From contig OZ250139.1 in assembly GCA_965237405.1 (NCBI GenBank), positions 2,852,001 through 2,916,000 on the forward strand: DNA of 64,000 nt. The letters are read 5' to 3'. Shown one piece after another: positions 53,951 through 63,136 of the stretch; within the stretch, counting starts at the first letter, position 1; the number at the start of each line of letters is the position of its first letter. The position numbers were made by a program, and so were the translations under genes. Source of the stretch: CAUZIB01 sp963663925. GTDB lineage: Bacteria > Acidobacteriota > Vicinamibacteria > Vicinamibacterales > UBA8438. The notes beneath the pieces were generated by a model, which made no database searches, was not told the origin of the DNA, and saw only the letters and a program-made list of their open reading frames with translations.

Positions 53951-56023
53951 ATGCTTGACGCGCTTATCCGCGTCTTTCTTGTCGTCGGCGGCATCAGTGC
54001 CGTGGCCGCGTGGACGTGGCCCGGCGGGTTTCCCCAGGCCGATCCCGTGGCCGTGCTCGTCCGCTACCACACGCCGAACGTGTACGCCGTCGTCGTCGCC
54101 TGGTACTACGTCGCGCCGGGCGTGGCCGTGTTCCTCGTCGGCCAATTCCTCATCAGCACGTCGCGGATCTGGTTCGCCCGGATGGGCGTCAGTTTGGGGC
54201 TCCGGTCCCGGCTCCCCGCGTGGCCGCTTTCGCCGACGGCAGACGGCCCGGCGATCGTCGTCGGGGAGGTACATCACCCGGTCAAAGCCATCGAGAGCCC
54301 GAGCCCCGAATGGCTGACGATCCCCGAGCGGGGACTCTATACCGGCGTGGCGATTTTCGGGGCCGTCGGGTCCGGCAAGACTTCGGCGTGTATGCACCCG
54401 TTCGCGCGCCAACTGTTGAGCTGGCAAGCGAAGAATCCCGAGCGGCGACCGGCGGCGCTCATCCTTGAAGTCAAGGGCGATTTCTGTCACGACATCCGCG
54501 CGATCCTCAAAGACGCCGGGCGCGAAGCCGACTACATCGAGCTGTCCCTCGATGGTCAGATCACATGGAATCCCCTGAGTGCGACGTGGCTTGATTCGTA
54601 CTCGCTCGCCTACACCGTGGCGTCACTTCTGAATCAGCTGTTCGGCAAGGGCAAAGAACCATTCTGGCAACAGGCGTACACGAATCTCGTCCGCTGGATC
54701 ATCGAACTGTACCGCGTGCTGCCCCACCCCCGCGACGGTAGCAGCGAGCCCGGATGGGTGACGCTTCGAGACGTGTACCACTGTGCGATCGACAAGGATC
54801 TCTTCGCCAAGAAAATCAACGAGGCGCAGACGTTCGCCCGCGACAGGTCCGACGCATGGATCACCATCGACCGGACGACGATGCACGACGAGACAAAGAT
54901 GTTCGCGCTCAACACCATCGGGTTTCAACCGCACCCGACGCGCCCTGACCGCTTGCGGACGCACGCCGATCCGCCCGTGGTGAAGCACCTCGCAGCGAAC
55001 AAGATCACGTACGACCTAGAGCGGTTCGAGAGTGCCAGCACGACGGAGATCCGGCTCCGGGTCGAAGCCGTCAACCGCTGGTACGTCCACGACTGGAACA
55101 CCCTCGACAACAAGATCCGATCGAGCATCGTGGAAGGGATCTCCGTGTTCCTCAGCATGTTCGACTTGCCGAGCGTGGCCCGCGTGTTCTGTCCGCCCGC
55201 GCCCCTCGCGGTCCCGGTCCTACCGGACCAGACCGACCCGTACGAAACGCAAGGCGGCAGCAGCCTCACGGCGGGCAGGAGGACGGACCACCTCCCGCCC
55301 CTCGACCAGCTCATCGGGAGCGGGCGCGTCCTGGCGCTCAACATGCCCGCCGGCACCAACCCGGCGCTTGCCCGCGCCGTCGGCGTCATGCTCAAAAATG
55401 CGTGGCTGCAAGCGCTGTTGCGTCGGCCGGCGACGATGCAGCGCGAGCCCGGCCGCTACGTCCGGCCGGCCGTGTTTATTTGCGACGAATATCAAGCGTT
55501 CGCCAGCGTCGGCGAGGACGATCCGAGCGGCGACGAGAAAGCCTTCGCGCTCACCCGGCAGTGCCGCGTGATCCCCATCGTCGCCACGCAATCCATTAGC
55601 TCACTCCGCTCCGTGCTCGGCAGCTCCGAAGCGTGGCGGACGTTGCTGCAAACGCTCCGCACGCGGATATTTTTGAGTCTCAGCGACGAGGCCAGCGCCG
55701 AGATCGCCTCGAAGCTGTGCGGCCAGGTGGCCAAGATCAAGAGCTCGTACACCATCAACGAAAGCGCCCGGTCGAGCGGCATCAACCTGATGTCCGCCCA
55801 GGCCGGCGGCGGACGTGGCAGCGTCGGCGCGAGCAAGAGTTTTCGGGAGCAGCGCGAGGCGCTGTTTCAGCCGCGCGACTTCGCCCTCCTTGGGAACTGT
55901 CAGGCCATCTGTCTCCCCTACGACGGCGTGCAATCACTCCCGCCGCGCCGGGTGTACTTGAAGCCCCATTATCTCCCGGCCGACCTCCCGTACTGGACCG
56001 CGAAGCAGACAGGGCAGCTATGA
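53951..56023 (+). CDS. virD4: VirD4/TraG-like coupling protein
   Basis: 690 residues from ATG 53951, the start matching that of the interrupted copy at 61396. Two N-terminal membrane helices (IRVFLVVGGISAVAAWTW; VVAWYYVAPGVAVFLVGQFL) are followed by the ATPase domain with Walker A GAVGSGKTS at 137-145 and Walker B FICDEYQAF from 509. It links the DNA substrate to the channel. It is closely related to the split copy around 388/59871. At the insertion site its codon 510 is ATT rather than ATC, changing the core to TTATTTG without changing the protein. The stop overlaps virB11. Confidence 0.95.
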   Translation: MLDALIRVFLVVGGISAVAAWTWPGGFPQADPVAVLVRYHTPNVYAVVVAWYYVAPGVAVFLVGQFLISTSRIWFARMGVSLGLRSRLPAWPLSPTADGPAIVVGEVHHPVKAIESPSPEWLTIPERGLYTGVAIFGAVGSGKTSACMHPFARQLLSWQAKNPERRPAALILEVKGDFCHDIRAILKDAGREADYIELSLDGQITWNPLSATWLDSYSLAYTVASLLNQLFGKGKEPFWQQAYTNLVRWIIELYRVLPHPRDGSSEPGWVTLRDVYHCAIDKDLFAKKINEAQTFARDRSDAWITIDRTTMHDETKMFALNTIGFQPHPTRPDRLRTHADPPVVKHLAANKITYDLERFESASTTEIRLRVEAVNRWYVHDWNTLDNKIRSSIVEGISVFLSMFDLPSVARVFCPPAPLAVPVLPDQTDPYETQGGSSLTAGRRTDHLPPLDQLIGSGRVLALNMPAGTNPALARAVGVMLKNAWLQALLRRPATMQREPGRYVRPAVFICDEYQAFASVGEDDPSGDEKAFALTRQCRVIPIVATQSISSLRSVLGSSEAWRTLLQTLRTRIFLSLSDEASAEIASKLCGQVAKIKSSYTINESARSSGINLMSAQAGGGRGSVGASKSFREQREALFQPRDFALLGNCQAICLPYDGVQSLPPRRVYLKPHYLPADLPYWTAKQTGQL

Positions 56024-56979
56024 GCAGTGGCGACAGGCTGGACCTGCTGAAACCGTTTTTGCCAGGCCTTGAGGCGGCGCTCGACGATCCCGACGTGAGC
56101 GAGATCATGATCAACGGACCGGGCAACGTCTGGCTTGAAGGCCACGGCCGATTGAGCCAGATCGACGCGCCCGCGCTGGACGCGGCAGCGCTGGAACGGG
56201 CGGCGATTCATATCGCCCGGCCCCTCGGCCTCGACCCGGCCACGACGCCGGTCCTCGATGCGCGCCTCGGCGACGGGTCGCGCGTGGCGATCTGTGTCCC
56301 GCCGGCCAGCCCGCACGTGGCGATCACCGTCCGGCGGTTCGGCACACGATCCTTTTCAGCGGCGCAGCTGGTCGACCAAGGCGCGCTGCCCGAACACATC
56401 CGCGCTGCGGCCGAGCGGACCCTCCACACACGCCGCAATATTCTGGTGAGCGGCGGCACCGGGAGCGGCAAGACGACGCTCCTCAATGCCCTCATCGCCC
56501 TCATCCCCGACGACGAGCGGATCGTGGCGATCGAGGACACCCTGGAGCTCCGCATCGACTCCCCGAACTGCGTCCGGTTCGAGGCGCGCGGGCTGCAACA
56601 GGGCGCGGTCACGATCCGCGACCTCGTGCGGCATGCCTTGCGGCACCGCCCCGATCACATCGTCGTCGGCGAAGTGCGCGGCGGCGAAGCCGCCGATCTC
56701 TTGCAAGCCCTCAACACCGGCCACGGCGGCTCGCTCACCACCGTCCACGCCAACAACGCCGAGAGTGCCCTCTCGCGGCTGGCGAGCTGCGCGATGCAGG
56801 GCGGCGGCGATCTCCCGTGGGAGGTCACGTGCCGGGGCATCGTTGACGGCATCGCGATGGTGATTCACATGACCCGCGCCGACGGCCGGCGCTTCGTGGA
56901 AGAAGCGGCGTACGTCAACGGCTACGACGCAGGGAGCAACGCATGGAACATCGAACGACTCGACCGCACGCCGCTCTAA
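56020..56979 (+). CDS. virB11: VirB11/TrbB-like traffic ATPase
   Basis: 319 residues. N-terminal domain (DDPDVSEIMINGPGNVWLE), then the RecA-like domain with Walker A GGTGSGKTT near 146-154, Asp box IEDTLELRI, Walker B IVVGEVRGGEA and the His box TGHGGSLTTVHANN. This hexameric ATPase powers pilus biogenesis and switching to DNA transfer. The ATG overlaps the virD4 stop; the following nuclease gene begins 37 bp inside its 3' end. Confidence 0.95.
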   Translation: MSSGDRLDLLKPFLPGLEAALDDPDVSEIMINGPGNVWLEGHGRLSQIDAPALDAAALERAAIHIARPLGLDPATTPVLDARLGDGSRVAICVPPASPHVAITVRRFGTRSFSAAQLVDQGALPEHIRAAAERTLHTRRNILVSGGTGSGKTTLLNALIALIPDDERIVAIEDTLELRIDSPNCVRFEARGLQQGAVTIRDLVRHALRHRPDHIVVGEVRGGEAADLLQALNTGHGGSLTTVHANNAESALSRLASCAMQGGGDLPWEVTCRGIVDGIAMVIHMTRADGRRFVEEAAYVNGYDAGSNAWNIERLDRTPL

Positions 56980-58049
56980 GCGCGCGTCGCATCTGGCGGT
57001 CCGTCGCGGCCCTCGCGGTCCTCGCGCGGCTGGCCGGCGCGCCAGTCCTCGCACAGACCGGACCCGCTCAGGTGGACCGGGTGATCAACGGCGACGCCAT
57101 CCGCGTCCGGCTCGATGGGGATCGCGACACCGTCCGCGTGACCGGCGTGAACACGCCCGAGACGACGCACCCGACGCGGGGCGTGGAACCCGACGGCCCC
57201 CAGGCTGCCGCGTACACCACCGCCCGCCTCACGGGCGCCACCGTCCGGCTCGACCTCGACCCGGCCGGCGATGCTCAGGACGCCGACGGTCGCATCCTCC
57301 GGTACGTGATGCTCCCCACCGGGGAGCATGTCAACGCGACCCGCATCCGCGAGGGGTACGCCAGCGCTACTGGGACCTTCCCGTACTCCCGGCAACGCGA
57401 ATGTCTACAGCTGGAAGCCCAGGCGCGCCGAGGGCTCTGGAGCCGCGAGCCGATGACGACCATCGACATGCTGCGGAACCCCAGTATCCGCGCGGTCCTC
57501 ACCGCCGCCGCGCGCATCGCGCCGCCCCCGACCTCGACCCGCCCGGCGTTCACCCTCCGCAACGTGCCCGCCGGCATCAGTCTCACGCGCGCCGCCGACC
57601 TCATGGAAGCCACCGCCGCCGCCGCGTGTGAGCGGAAACAGCGCGCCGAGCGCAAAGGCTGGCACCTCCGCGCGAAGTGGCACACGCTGACCTTTACGTT
57701 CTATTGGGAGCCCCACCCGCCGGCCGACGAACCGGCCGTGATCGCCGAGGCGGTCGACGTACTCCGTGCCGCCGAGCTGCAAGCCGCCATCGTGCGCGGC
57801 GCGGACGATGACGGCCCCTGCACGATCCTGATGTTCAACACCATCCACCCCGCCACCGGGCTCGTCCACCGCTCCCGCGACAGCTATACCGACCTCGTGC
57901 GCTGGCACGTCCGGCGCGAAGGCGTGCCGTGTCGCGGCCTCATGCATTTCCTCCGCGCCGCCGGCACACAGCCCCGACGCGCGAAACCCGACCGGGCGCC
58001 GTGGTATCGAGCACTTGAGAACAACAGCATCACGCCCCGCGTTCACTAA
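56943..58049 (+). CDS. Secreted staphylococcal-nuclease-like protein with extra C-terminal domain
   Basis: 368 residues. A signal peptide (VAALAVLARLAGAPVLAQTG) is followed by an SNase-like fold (VDRVINGDAIRVRLDGDRDT, VTGVNTPETTHP, YVMLPTGEHVNATRIREGYA, LQLEAQARRGLWSRE). The usual catalytic Arg-Glu-Arg set is only partly evident. Residues 180-368 are an unassigned domain (WHTLTFTFYWEPHPPADEPA, RDSYTDLVRWHVRREGV). It overlaps virB11 and so is expressed with the transfer genes. A periplasmic nuclease might assist transfer by trimming DNA or opening the envelope; the second domain is what is new. Confidence 0.78.
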   Translation: MEHRTTRPHAALSARRIWRSVAALAVLARLAGAPVLAQTGPAQVDRVINGDAIRVRLDGDRDTVRVTGVNTPETTHPTRGVEPDGPQAAAYTTARLTGATVRLDLDPAGDAQDADGRILRYVMLPTGEHVNATRIREGYASATGTFPYSRQRECLQLEAQARRGLWSREPMTTIDMLRNPSIRAVLTAAARIAPPPTSTRPAFTLRNVPAGISLTRAADLMEATAAAACERKQRAERKGWHLRAKWHTLTFTFYWEPHPPADEPAVIAEAVDVLRAAELQAAIVRGADDDGPCTILMFNTIHPATGLVHRSRDSYTDLVRWHVRREGVPCRGLMHFLRAAGTQPRRAKPDRAPWYRALENNSITPRVH

Positions 58050-58062
58050 AGGAGACGCCCCG

Positions 58063-58344
58063 ATGCCGAACAACATCACCGAGGCCGCCGCGCGCAGCGC
58101 GAAGGCGCGCAAGACCCTCGACCGCATGCGCGCCCGCGCCGTGAAAGCGGACGAGGCGCGCACCGCGGCCGCGCACCACGCACGCGCGGCCCAGGTCGTG
58201 GCCGCCGCGACCGAGGCCGCGACCGCCAACCGAACCGCGGCCGAGGCCTGGGACGCCGTGGCGACCGAGGCCGCCGACCAGGCCGACCAGTGCCGCCGCG
58301 GGGCCGAGCTGGCCGACCGCACCCGGCAGCGGTGGGCGCGCTAG
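58063..58344 (+). CDS. Alanine-rich helical protein
   Basis: 93 residues, MPNNITEAAARSAKARKTLD onward, almost entirely Ala, Arg, Glu, Thr and Asp in a heptad-like pattern, so probably one long coiled coil. AAAGGAG precedes the ATG. It follows the nuclease gene by 13 bp. No family is recognised. A structural or DNA-binding role in transfer is possible. Confidence 0.6.
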   Translation: MPNNITEAAARSAKARKTLDRMRARAVKADEARTAAAHHARAAQVVAAATEAATANRTAAEAWDAVATEAADQADQCRRGAELADRTRQRWAR

Positions 58345-58561
58345 GTCGCAGAGGCCGCTGGCGGACGAGGGGTGGTCTGTCGGGGCGCACAGCGGCCTGG
58401 CGTTGGCGACCGCGTGCGGAGTGCAACACGGCGCGTGCATGGCCAACGCCAGTCACCGGATACCACAGGCGTGCGGCAGGGACGCACGGCCGTCACCGTT
58501 CACGAGGCGCCAGCCACAAAGAGGCGTCCGGCCGGGACGGCCGCCACACACAGGGGGAGGC

Positions 58562-58759
58562 ATGACGCAACTACTGACGCTCCGGGAGGTGATGCAGATG
58601 ACGGCATTATCCCGTTCAGCCGTCTACGTGCTGATGGGCACCGCGCAGTTTCCGCAGCCGATTCGCATCGGCCGGCGCGCCGTGCGGTGGGTCGAGCAGG
58701 AAGTGCTCGACTTCATCGCCAGCCGCCCCCGGGGCGGCACCACATGGCCGACCGCGTAG
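58562..58759 (+). CDS. alpA: AlpA-family excisionase/regulator
   Basis: 65 residues: a MerR/AlpA-type winged helix (LTLREVMQMTALSRSAVYVL) and the wing FPQPIRIGRRAVRWVEQEVL, the full length for this family. AlpA-type proteins activate integrase expression or act as excisionases. GGGGGAGG is just upstream. Truncated copies are at 12278-12382 and 63215-63280. The 217 bp before it hold no gene. Confidence 0.92.
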   Translation: MTQLLTLREVMQMTALSRSAVYVLMGTAQFPQPIRIGRRAVRWVEQEVLDFIASRPRGGTTWPTA

Positions 58760-58769
58760 CGACGCCACG

Positions 58770-58789
58770 CGCACGGGGGTGTCCGTGCG
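58770..58789 (+). terminator. Hairpin after alpA
   Basis: CGCACGG and CCGTGCG form a 7-bp stem with a 6-base loop, 11 bp past the alpA stop. No T-run. The region from here to 59012 holds nothing else I can support. Confidence 0.45.
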
Positions 58790-59012
58790 GGCGGCACGCC
58801 CGGTCTCACCGCCCCACGGAATGGAATGGACGCCTCCCACGTACTGATGATCGACGGCAGGGGGCTGCAGGCGTGCTCGAGCAGCGGCTGGAGGCATGGC
58901 ACCGGGACACCCCCGCCAGCCAGGAGCCAAAGAGATCGACAACGAATACGCGTCACCAGCCGACAGTTCGTGGCGCCGGCCGTGTCCGGGGCGCGACTCG
59001 CAGGGTGCCGCC

Positions 59013-59501
59013 TCACTCCAGCCGCGTGATCTGCACACACTCCTGAATAAACGTCCCCGCGCCGCTGACCCCATAGTTAAGATCACCGGCCTCGTCGTAC
59101 GAGGTGTAGGTCAGAGCCAGCAGCGCACCGTCTCCGTCAAATTGAACGACGAGAGCGCTCCCGCCGCCCAGCTCCCCGAGGTAAAACGTGTCGGCGACGG
59201 GCGTCAGATCGACCACGCGGCCTGGTACGAAACTGCTCTCGACGCGCGCCGCACCGCTGTCATCAACGCGGACGACGGCGTCGCACGGCTTGCCGGTGAA
59301 CCGGAGCCCAACTATTGGATTGGCAGGGTTCGGCACCGCCTCTTCTCCCTGATAACTCGCCGCCACGGGTGCGACCGGGTTGGTACTGCGCCCCGCTGCG
59401 GGCCACCCGTCGACGCCGGCGCAGGCACACAGGAGCGGCGCGACGACCACCGGCAGAGCCCGGTGAACCGCCGCGCGAGCCGGCGACATCGGTGAGGGCA
59501 T
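59013..59501 (-). CDS. Small lipoprotein, possible entry-exclusion factor
   Basis: 162 residues from ATG 59501 (MPSPMSPARAAVHRALPVVV). The signal ends in a lipobox-like LLCAC, so the mature protein would be lipid-anchored. The rest is beta-rich (GLRFTGKPCDAVVRVDDSGA, YLGELGGGSALVVQFDGDGA) without a known domain. A longer upstream frame lacks signal features. It is the only minus-strand gene at this end of the transfer module. Conjugative elements often carry a small surface lipoprotein that blocks entry of related elements; that role is a guess from location and topology. Confidence 0.58.
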   Translation of the reverse strand: MPSPMSPARAAVHRALPVVVAPLLCACAGVDGWPAAGRSTNPVAPVAASYQGEEAVPNPANPIVGLRFTGKPCDAVVRVDDSGAARVESSFVPGRVVDLTPVADTFYLGELGGGSALVVQFDGDGALLALTYTSYDEAGDLNYGVSGAGTFIQECVQITRLE

Positions 59502-59870
59502 TGTCAACGTGGGGCCAAGGGTATCAGCCGAGATGTCCGATGTGCCTGCCCGAGATGGCCACGGTATACACGCAAAGGCCGCGCAGCGCACGAAACGCGT
59601 GTTTGTTCCAGCATCGTCTCGCTTCAAAGGCTGCCAGCTCAGCTCGGGTATCCGCGCGGGCGTCGATGTGCAGCGCCGGGAGCGCTCAGGCCAGCGTGAG
59701 GTCGGCGTGGGGGGGGCGGCCGGCACAGGTCGAATCCTGATCGGTCCACAGCCGGTGTTCGAGGTGCAGGGAAGTCCCGTTCAGAATGCGGGGTACAGTG
59801 AAGGGATAGTGGTGTGCAGCACACAAGTAATCGGTTTATAAACAATAACTTGCATGCATTTTGCTGGAGA
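59502..59870. other. Right end of the element, non-coding
   Basis: No gene is visible. The last 60 bp are AT-rich, mirroring the left end. A palindrome GTGTGC-A-GCACAC is at 59812-59824. Integrase and AlpA binding sites would be expected here. Confidence 0.5.
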
Positions 59871-59877
59871 CAGATAA
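59871..59877. repeat. Right attachment core (attR core)
   Basis: CAGATAA marks the point where virD4 homology resumes, identical to 382-388. Flanking bases differ (GGAGA before, AGACGG after), as expected if this is the crossover segment. Confidence 0.72.
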
Positions 59878-61396
59878 AGACGGCCGGCCGGACGTAGCGG
59901 CCGGGGTCGGCCTGCATCGTCGCCGGCCGACGTAACAGCGATTGCAGCCACGCATTTTTCAGCATGACGCCGACGGCGCGGGACAGCGCGGGATTGGTGC
60001 CGGCGGGCATATTGAGGGCGAGGACCTTCCCGCTCTCGATGAGTCGGTCCAGGGGCGGGAGGTCGCCGGTTTTGATCGTCGCGGTGATCGCGTCGTCCTC
60101 GTTGATCGGGTCGCCGGGGTCGTATCCGGCCGACGCCGCACCCGGTGCCGGCGGGCAAAACACGCGGGCCACACTCGGCACGTCGAACATGCTGAGGAAC
60201 ACGGAGACGCCCTCCACGATGCTCGATCGGATCTTGTTGTCGAGGGTATTCCAGTCATGGACGTACCAGCGGTTGACGGCTTCAACCCGGAGCCGGATCT
60301 CCATCGCGGTCGCGCTCTCGAACCGCTCCCGCTCGTACGTAATCGTGTGGGCGTTCAGGTGGTCGAACACGGGCTGGTCCGGGTGCGCCCGGAGTCGGTC
60401 AGGGCGCGTCGGGTGCAGCAGAAACCCGAGGGCTTTAAGCGCGAACATCTGGTCTTCGTCGCCTATCGCGGCCACGTCGATGGTGATCCACTGGTCGCCC
60501 ATGTCGGCCGCAAATTTCTGTGCTTCTTGAATCTTCGCCGCGAACAGTCCCTTGTCGATGGCGCAGTGATACACGTCCCGCAGCGTCACCCATCCGGGCG
60601 TGGCGCTGCCGTCCTGGGGGTGGGGCAGGACGCGGTACAGCTCGATGATCCAGCGGACGAGATTCGTGTACGCCTGTTGCCAGAACGGTTCTTTGCCTTT
60701 GCCGAACAGCTGATTCAACAGGGACGCCACGGTATAGGCGAGCGAGTACGAATCGAGCCACGTCGCGCTCAGCGGGTTCCACGTCAATCGGCCATCGAGG
60801 GACAGCTCGATGTAGTCGCCTTCGCGGTGTGCATCTTTGAGGATCGCGCGGATGTCGTGGCAAAAATCGCCCTTCACTTCCAGGATGAGCGCGGCCGGTC
60901 GCCGCGCGGGATTGCCGGCTTGCCAGCTTAAAAGTTGGCGCGCGAACGGGTGCATACAGGCGGAGGTCTTCCCGGAGCCGACCGCGCCGACAATCGCCAC
61001 GCCGGTATAGAGTCCACGCTCGGGAATGATCAGCCATTCGGGGTTCGGGCTCTCGATGGCTCTGACCGGGTGATGGACCTCCCCGACGACGATCGCCGGG
61101 CCGTCCGCCGTCGGCGAAAGCGGCCACGCAGGAAGGCACGACCGGAGCCCGAGACTGACGCCCATCCGGGCGAACCAGATCCGCGACGTGCTGATGAGGA
61201 ATTGGCCGATGAGGAACACGGCCACGCTCGGCGCGACGTAGTACCAGGCGACGACGCCCGTGTAGACGTTTGGCGTGTGGTAGCGGACGAGGACCGCCAC
61301 GGGATCGGTCTCGGGAAACACGCCCGGCCACGTCCAGGCGCACGCGGCGCTGACGCCGCCGATGACGAAAAACGCGCGGATGAGTCGGTCAAGCAT
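59871..61396 (-). pseudogene. N-terminal part of the interrupted VirD4/TraG gene
   Basis: Starting at ATG 61396 (MLDRLIRAFFVIGG), this encodes 508 codons of a coupling protein: membrane helices, Walker A GAVGSGKTS, and all the central ATPase region, ending at AVFIC in the Walker B motif where element sequence begins. It then reads about 75 foreign codons to 59639. Most residues equal those of the intact inner virD4, but regions such as KIQEAQKFAADMGDQWI differ clearly, so it belongs to a sister element. No stop or frameshift is visible in this part. Confidence 0.92.
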
Positions 61397-61439
61397 CGCG
61401 CCGCTCGTCTCCGCTCGTCGTTCTCCGACGCGGGCACGG

Positions 61440-62083
61440 GCGAGAGCCCGTTGACCCTACGCCTGATGCGGTTGATCGACGCGCAGTTCTTGGAGACGCC
61501 GTTCGACGGCTCGCGGCAGATGACACGCTGGCTCCGCCGTCAGGGCGACATGGTCTCTCGCAAGCGGGTGCGCCGCCTGATGCGACTGCTGGGGGTGCAC
61601 GCGCTCTACCCGCGGTCCCGGACGTCTCAGCCGCACCCGGCGCACCGGATCTATCCCTCCCGGCTGCGCGATCTGCCGATCACGCGGCCGAACCACGTGT
61701 GGTGCACGGATGTTACCGACATCCCCCTGCGGCGGGGCTTTCTGTCCCTGGTCGCCGTGATGGACTGGGCGAGCCGCACGGGGCTGTCCTGGCGCCTGTC
61801 CAACACGCTCGATGCCAGCGTCTGCGTCGAGGCGTTGCACGAGGCGCTCGAGCGTGATGGCCCTCCAGAGATTTTCAATAGCGACCAGGGCAACCAATTC
61901 ACCAGCGTCGATTTCACCGACGTGCTCACGGAGGCGGGCATTCGCATCTCGATGGACGGCACAGGCCGCTGGATGGACAACGTGTTCATCGAGCGGTTGT
62001 GGCGATCGCTCAAGTACGAGGGCGTCTACCTGTCGGAGTTCGCGACCGGAGAGGTGGACCCCGAAACCTGGCCAGCGGCTTAA
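61440..62083 (+). pseudogene. IS3-family transposase OrfB, truncated at both ends
   Basis: The frame has LRLMRLIDAQFLETPFDGSR, the DDE motifs WCTDVTDIPL, NSDQGNQFTS and DNVFIERLWRSLKYEG, and ends ATGEVDPETWPAA where homology to the family tail is lost. The N-terminal segment starts abruptly 44 bp from the virD4 start. All three catalytic acids are present, but both ends are missing. Confidence 0.85.
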
Positions 62084-62102
62084 GTGACATCTCCATCGTG
62101 TT

Positions 62103-62477
62103 TCAGGCCGCCGTGCCGAAGCCGGTTGTGCCGAAGTACACCACATCTGGCGTCCGCCGACCAAGTGAACTATGCCGCCGTCGCCCGTTGTAGAACTGAA
62201 AATAGCAGGTCAGCCCTGCGCGGAGCGAGGCGGGTGTTTCGTGCGCATGGAGATACACATCCTCGTATTTGACGCTGCGCCAGAGCCGCTCGACGAACAC
62301 GTTGTCGACCCAGCGGCCCTTGCCGTCCATGCTGATGGCCACCGCGTGGGTCTTGAGCACCGTCGTAAACGCCTTGGACGTGAACTGGGCGCCTTGGTCC
62401 GTATTGAAGATCTCCGGCGGCCCGTAGCGGGGGAGCGCGTCCTTGAGGGTCTCCCGAACAGAGACCGCCATGACCAC
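62103..62477 (-). pseudogene. IS3-family transposase OrfB, C-terminal fragment
   Basis: Minus strand: LKDALPRYGPPEIFNTDQGA, ISMDGKGRWVDNVFVERLWR, YFQFYNGRRRHSSLGRRTPD, then the end. The first catalytic aspartate and the N-terminus are gone. It converges on the neighbouring IS3 fragment; the two are from related but different elements. Confidence 0.85.
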
Positions 62478-62687
62478 AACCCGGAACGGCCCCGAACCTG
62501 ACCCCGCCGATCCACCACGGCGACCGCACCTGTCCCGATCGAGCGCGAAGAACAGCAGGGATCAACGGAGACCAGCGAGCGGGACGAGGAGCTCACGGAG
62601 CAGGCGGGCAACTTCGATCACACCTGCGCACCTGCCCGCCAACCCGCACAGCAGCGGCTGACGCGGGGAGAAAACTTCACGTGCGCA

Positions 62688-63136
62688 GAGCTGGCTATGA
62701 CACCTGTTATGTGTCATAGCCAGCCTACCCAATGTGCGTACATTGGGATCTGGCGAAGGGCTCCGCCCCCTCGACCCCCGCACGGAGATTCGGCGCGCCG
62801 CGTCGGTTCAGACCCCGCGGTCGATGCGCCCGTCGCCGGGTCGCGCGCGGGCCGGACATGACGGTCCGGCGGTTCGCGACCACGAGGCCGCCGGGGAGCG
62901 GCCACCCCGCCGTCCAGCTCGTCAACCGCGTCGGCGACGACTATACGGCGCACGGACACGACCACGACGGCGCGACGGCGGTGGTCGGCGACGAGCCGAT
63001 GCACTTCCGGGAGCGGCGGCCAAGCGCGAGGCACGGCAAGGGGTTCGAAGGGGGATGCATCTCCCCCTCGCCAGATGCGCAATGTGGCACATTGAGTGGG
63101 CTGGCTCATGGCGCCTAACGAGCCATGAGCCAGCTC
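62688..63136. mobile_element. MITE-like element with long structured inverted ends
   Basis: The ends are imperfect inverted repeats of roughly 75 bp beginning GAGCTGGCT. Each holds two hairpins in mirror order: outer stems of 13 bp (62691-62703 with 62711-62723; 63100-63112 with 63122-63134) and inner stems CCCAATGT/ACATTGGG (62728-62747) and CAATGTG/CACATTG (63080-63094). The 300 bp inside encode no recognisable protein. No target duplication is evident. Confidence 0.6.

Larger units (their letters stand above)
382..59877. mobile_element. 59.5-kb integrative and conjugative element inserted in a virD4 gene
   Basis: Both edges fall in the same codon of one virD4 gene and share a 7-bp core. 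A complete tyrosine integrase starts about 150 bp inside the left edge and an AlpA-type regulator lies near the right edge, the usual ICE arrangement. Inside are a VirB/Trb-like secretion system, a coupling protein, defence cargo and many older mobile fragments. IS30 at 27237-28449 is a later insertion. No classical relaxase was recognised, so autonomy is uncertain. The alternative, that the two virD4 pieces were separated by rearrangement, would not easily explain the identical break point. Confidence 0.8.

Noticed and set aside
59812..59824. GTGTGCAGCACAC as an integrase arm site
   Set aside because: No matching copy was found at the left end, so it cannot be assigned beyond a palindrome.
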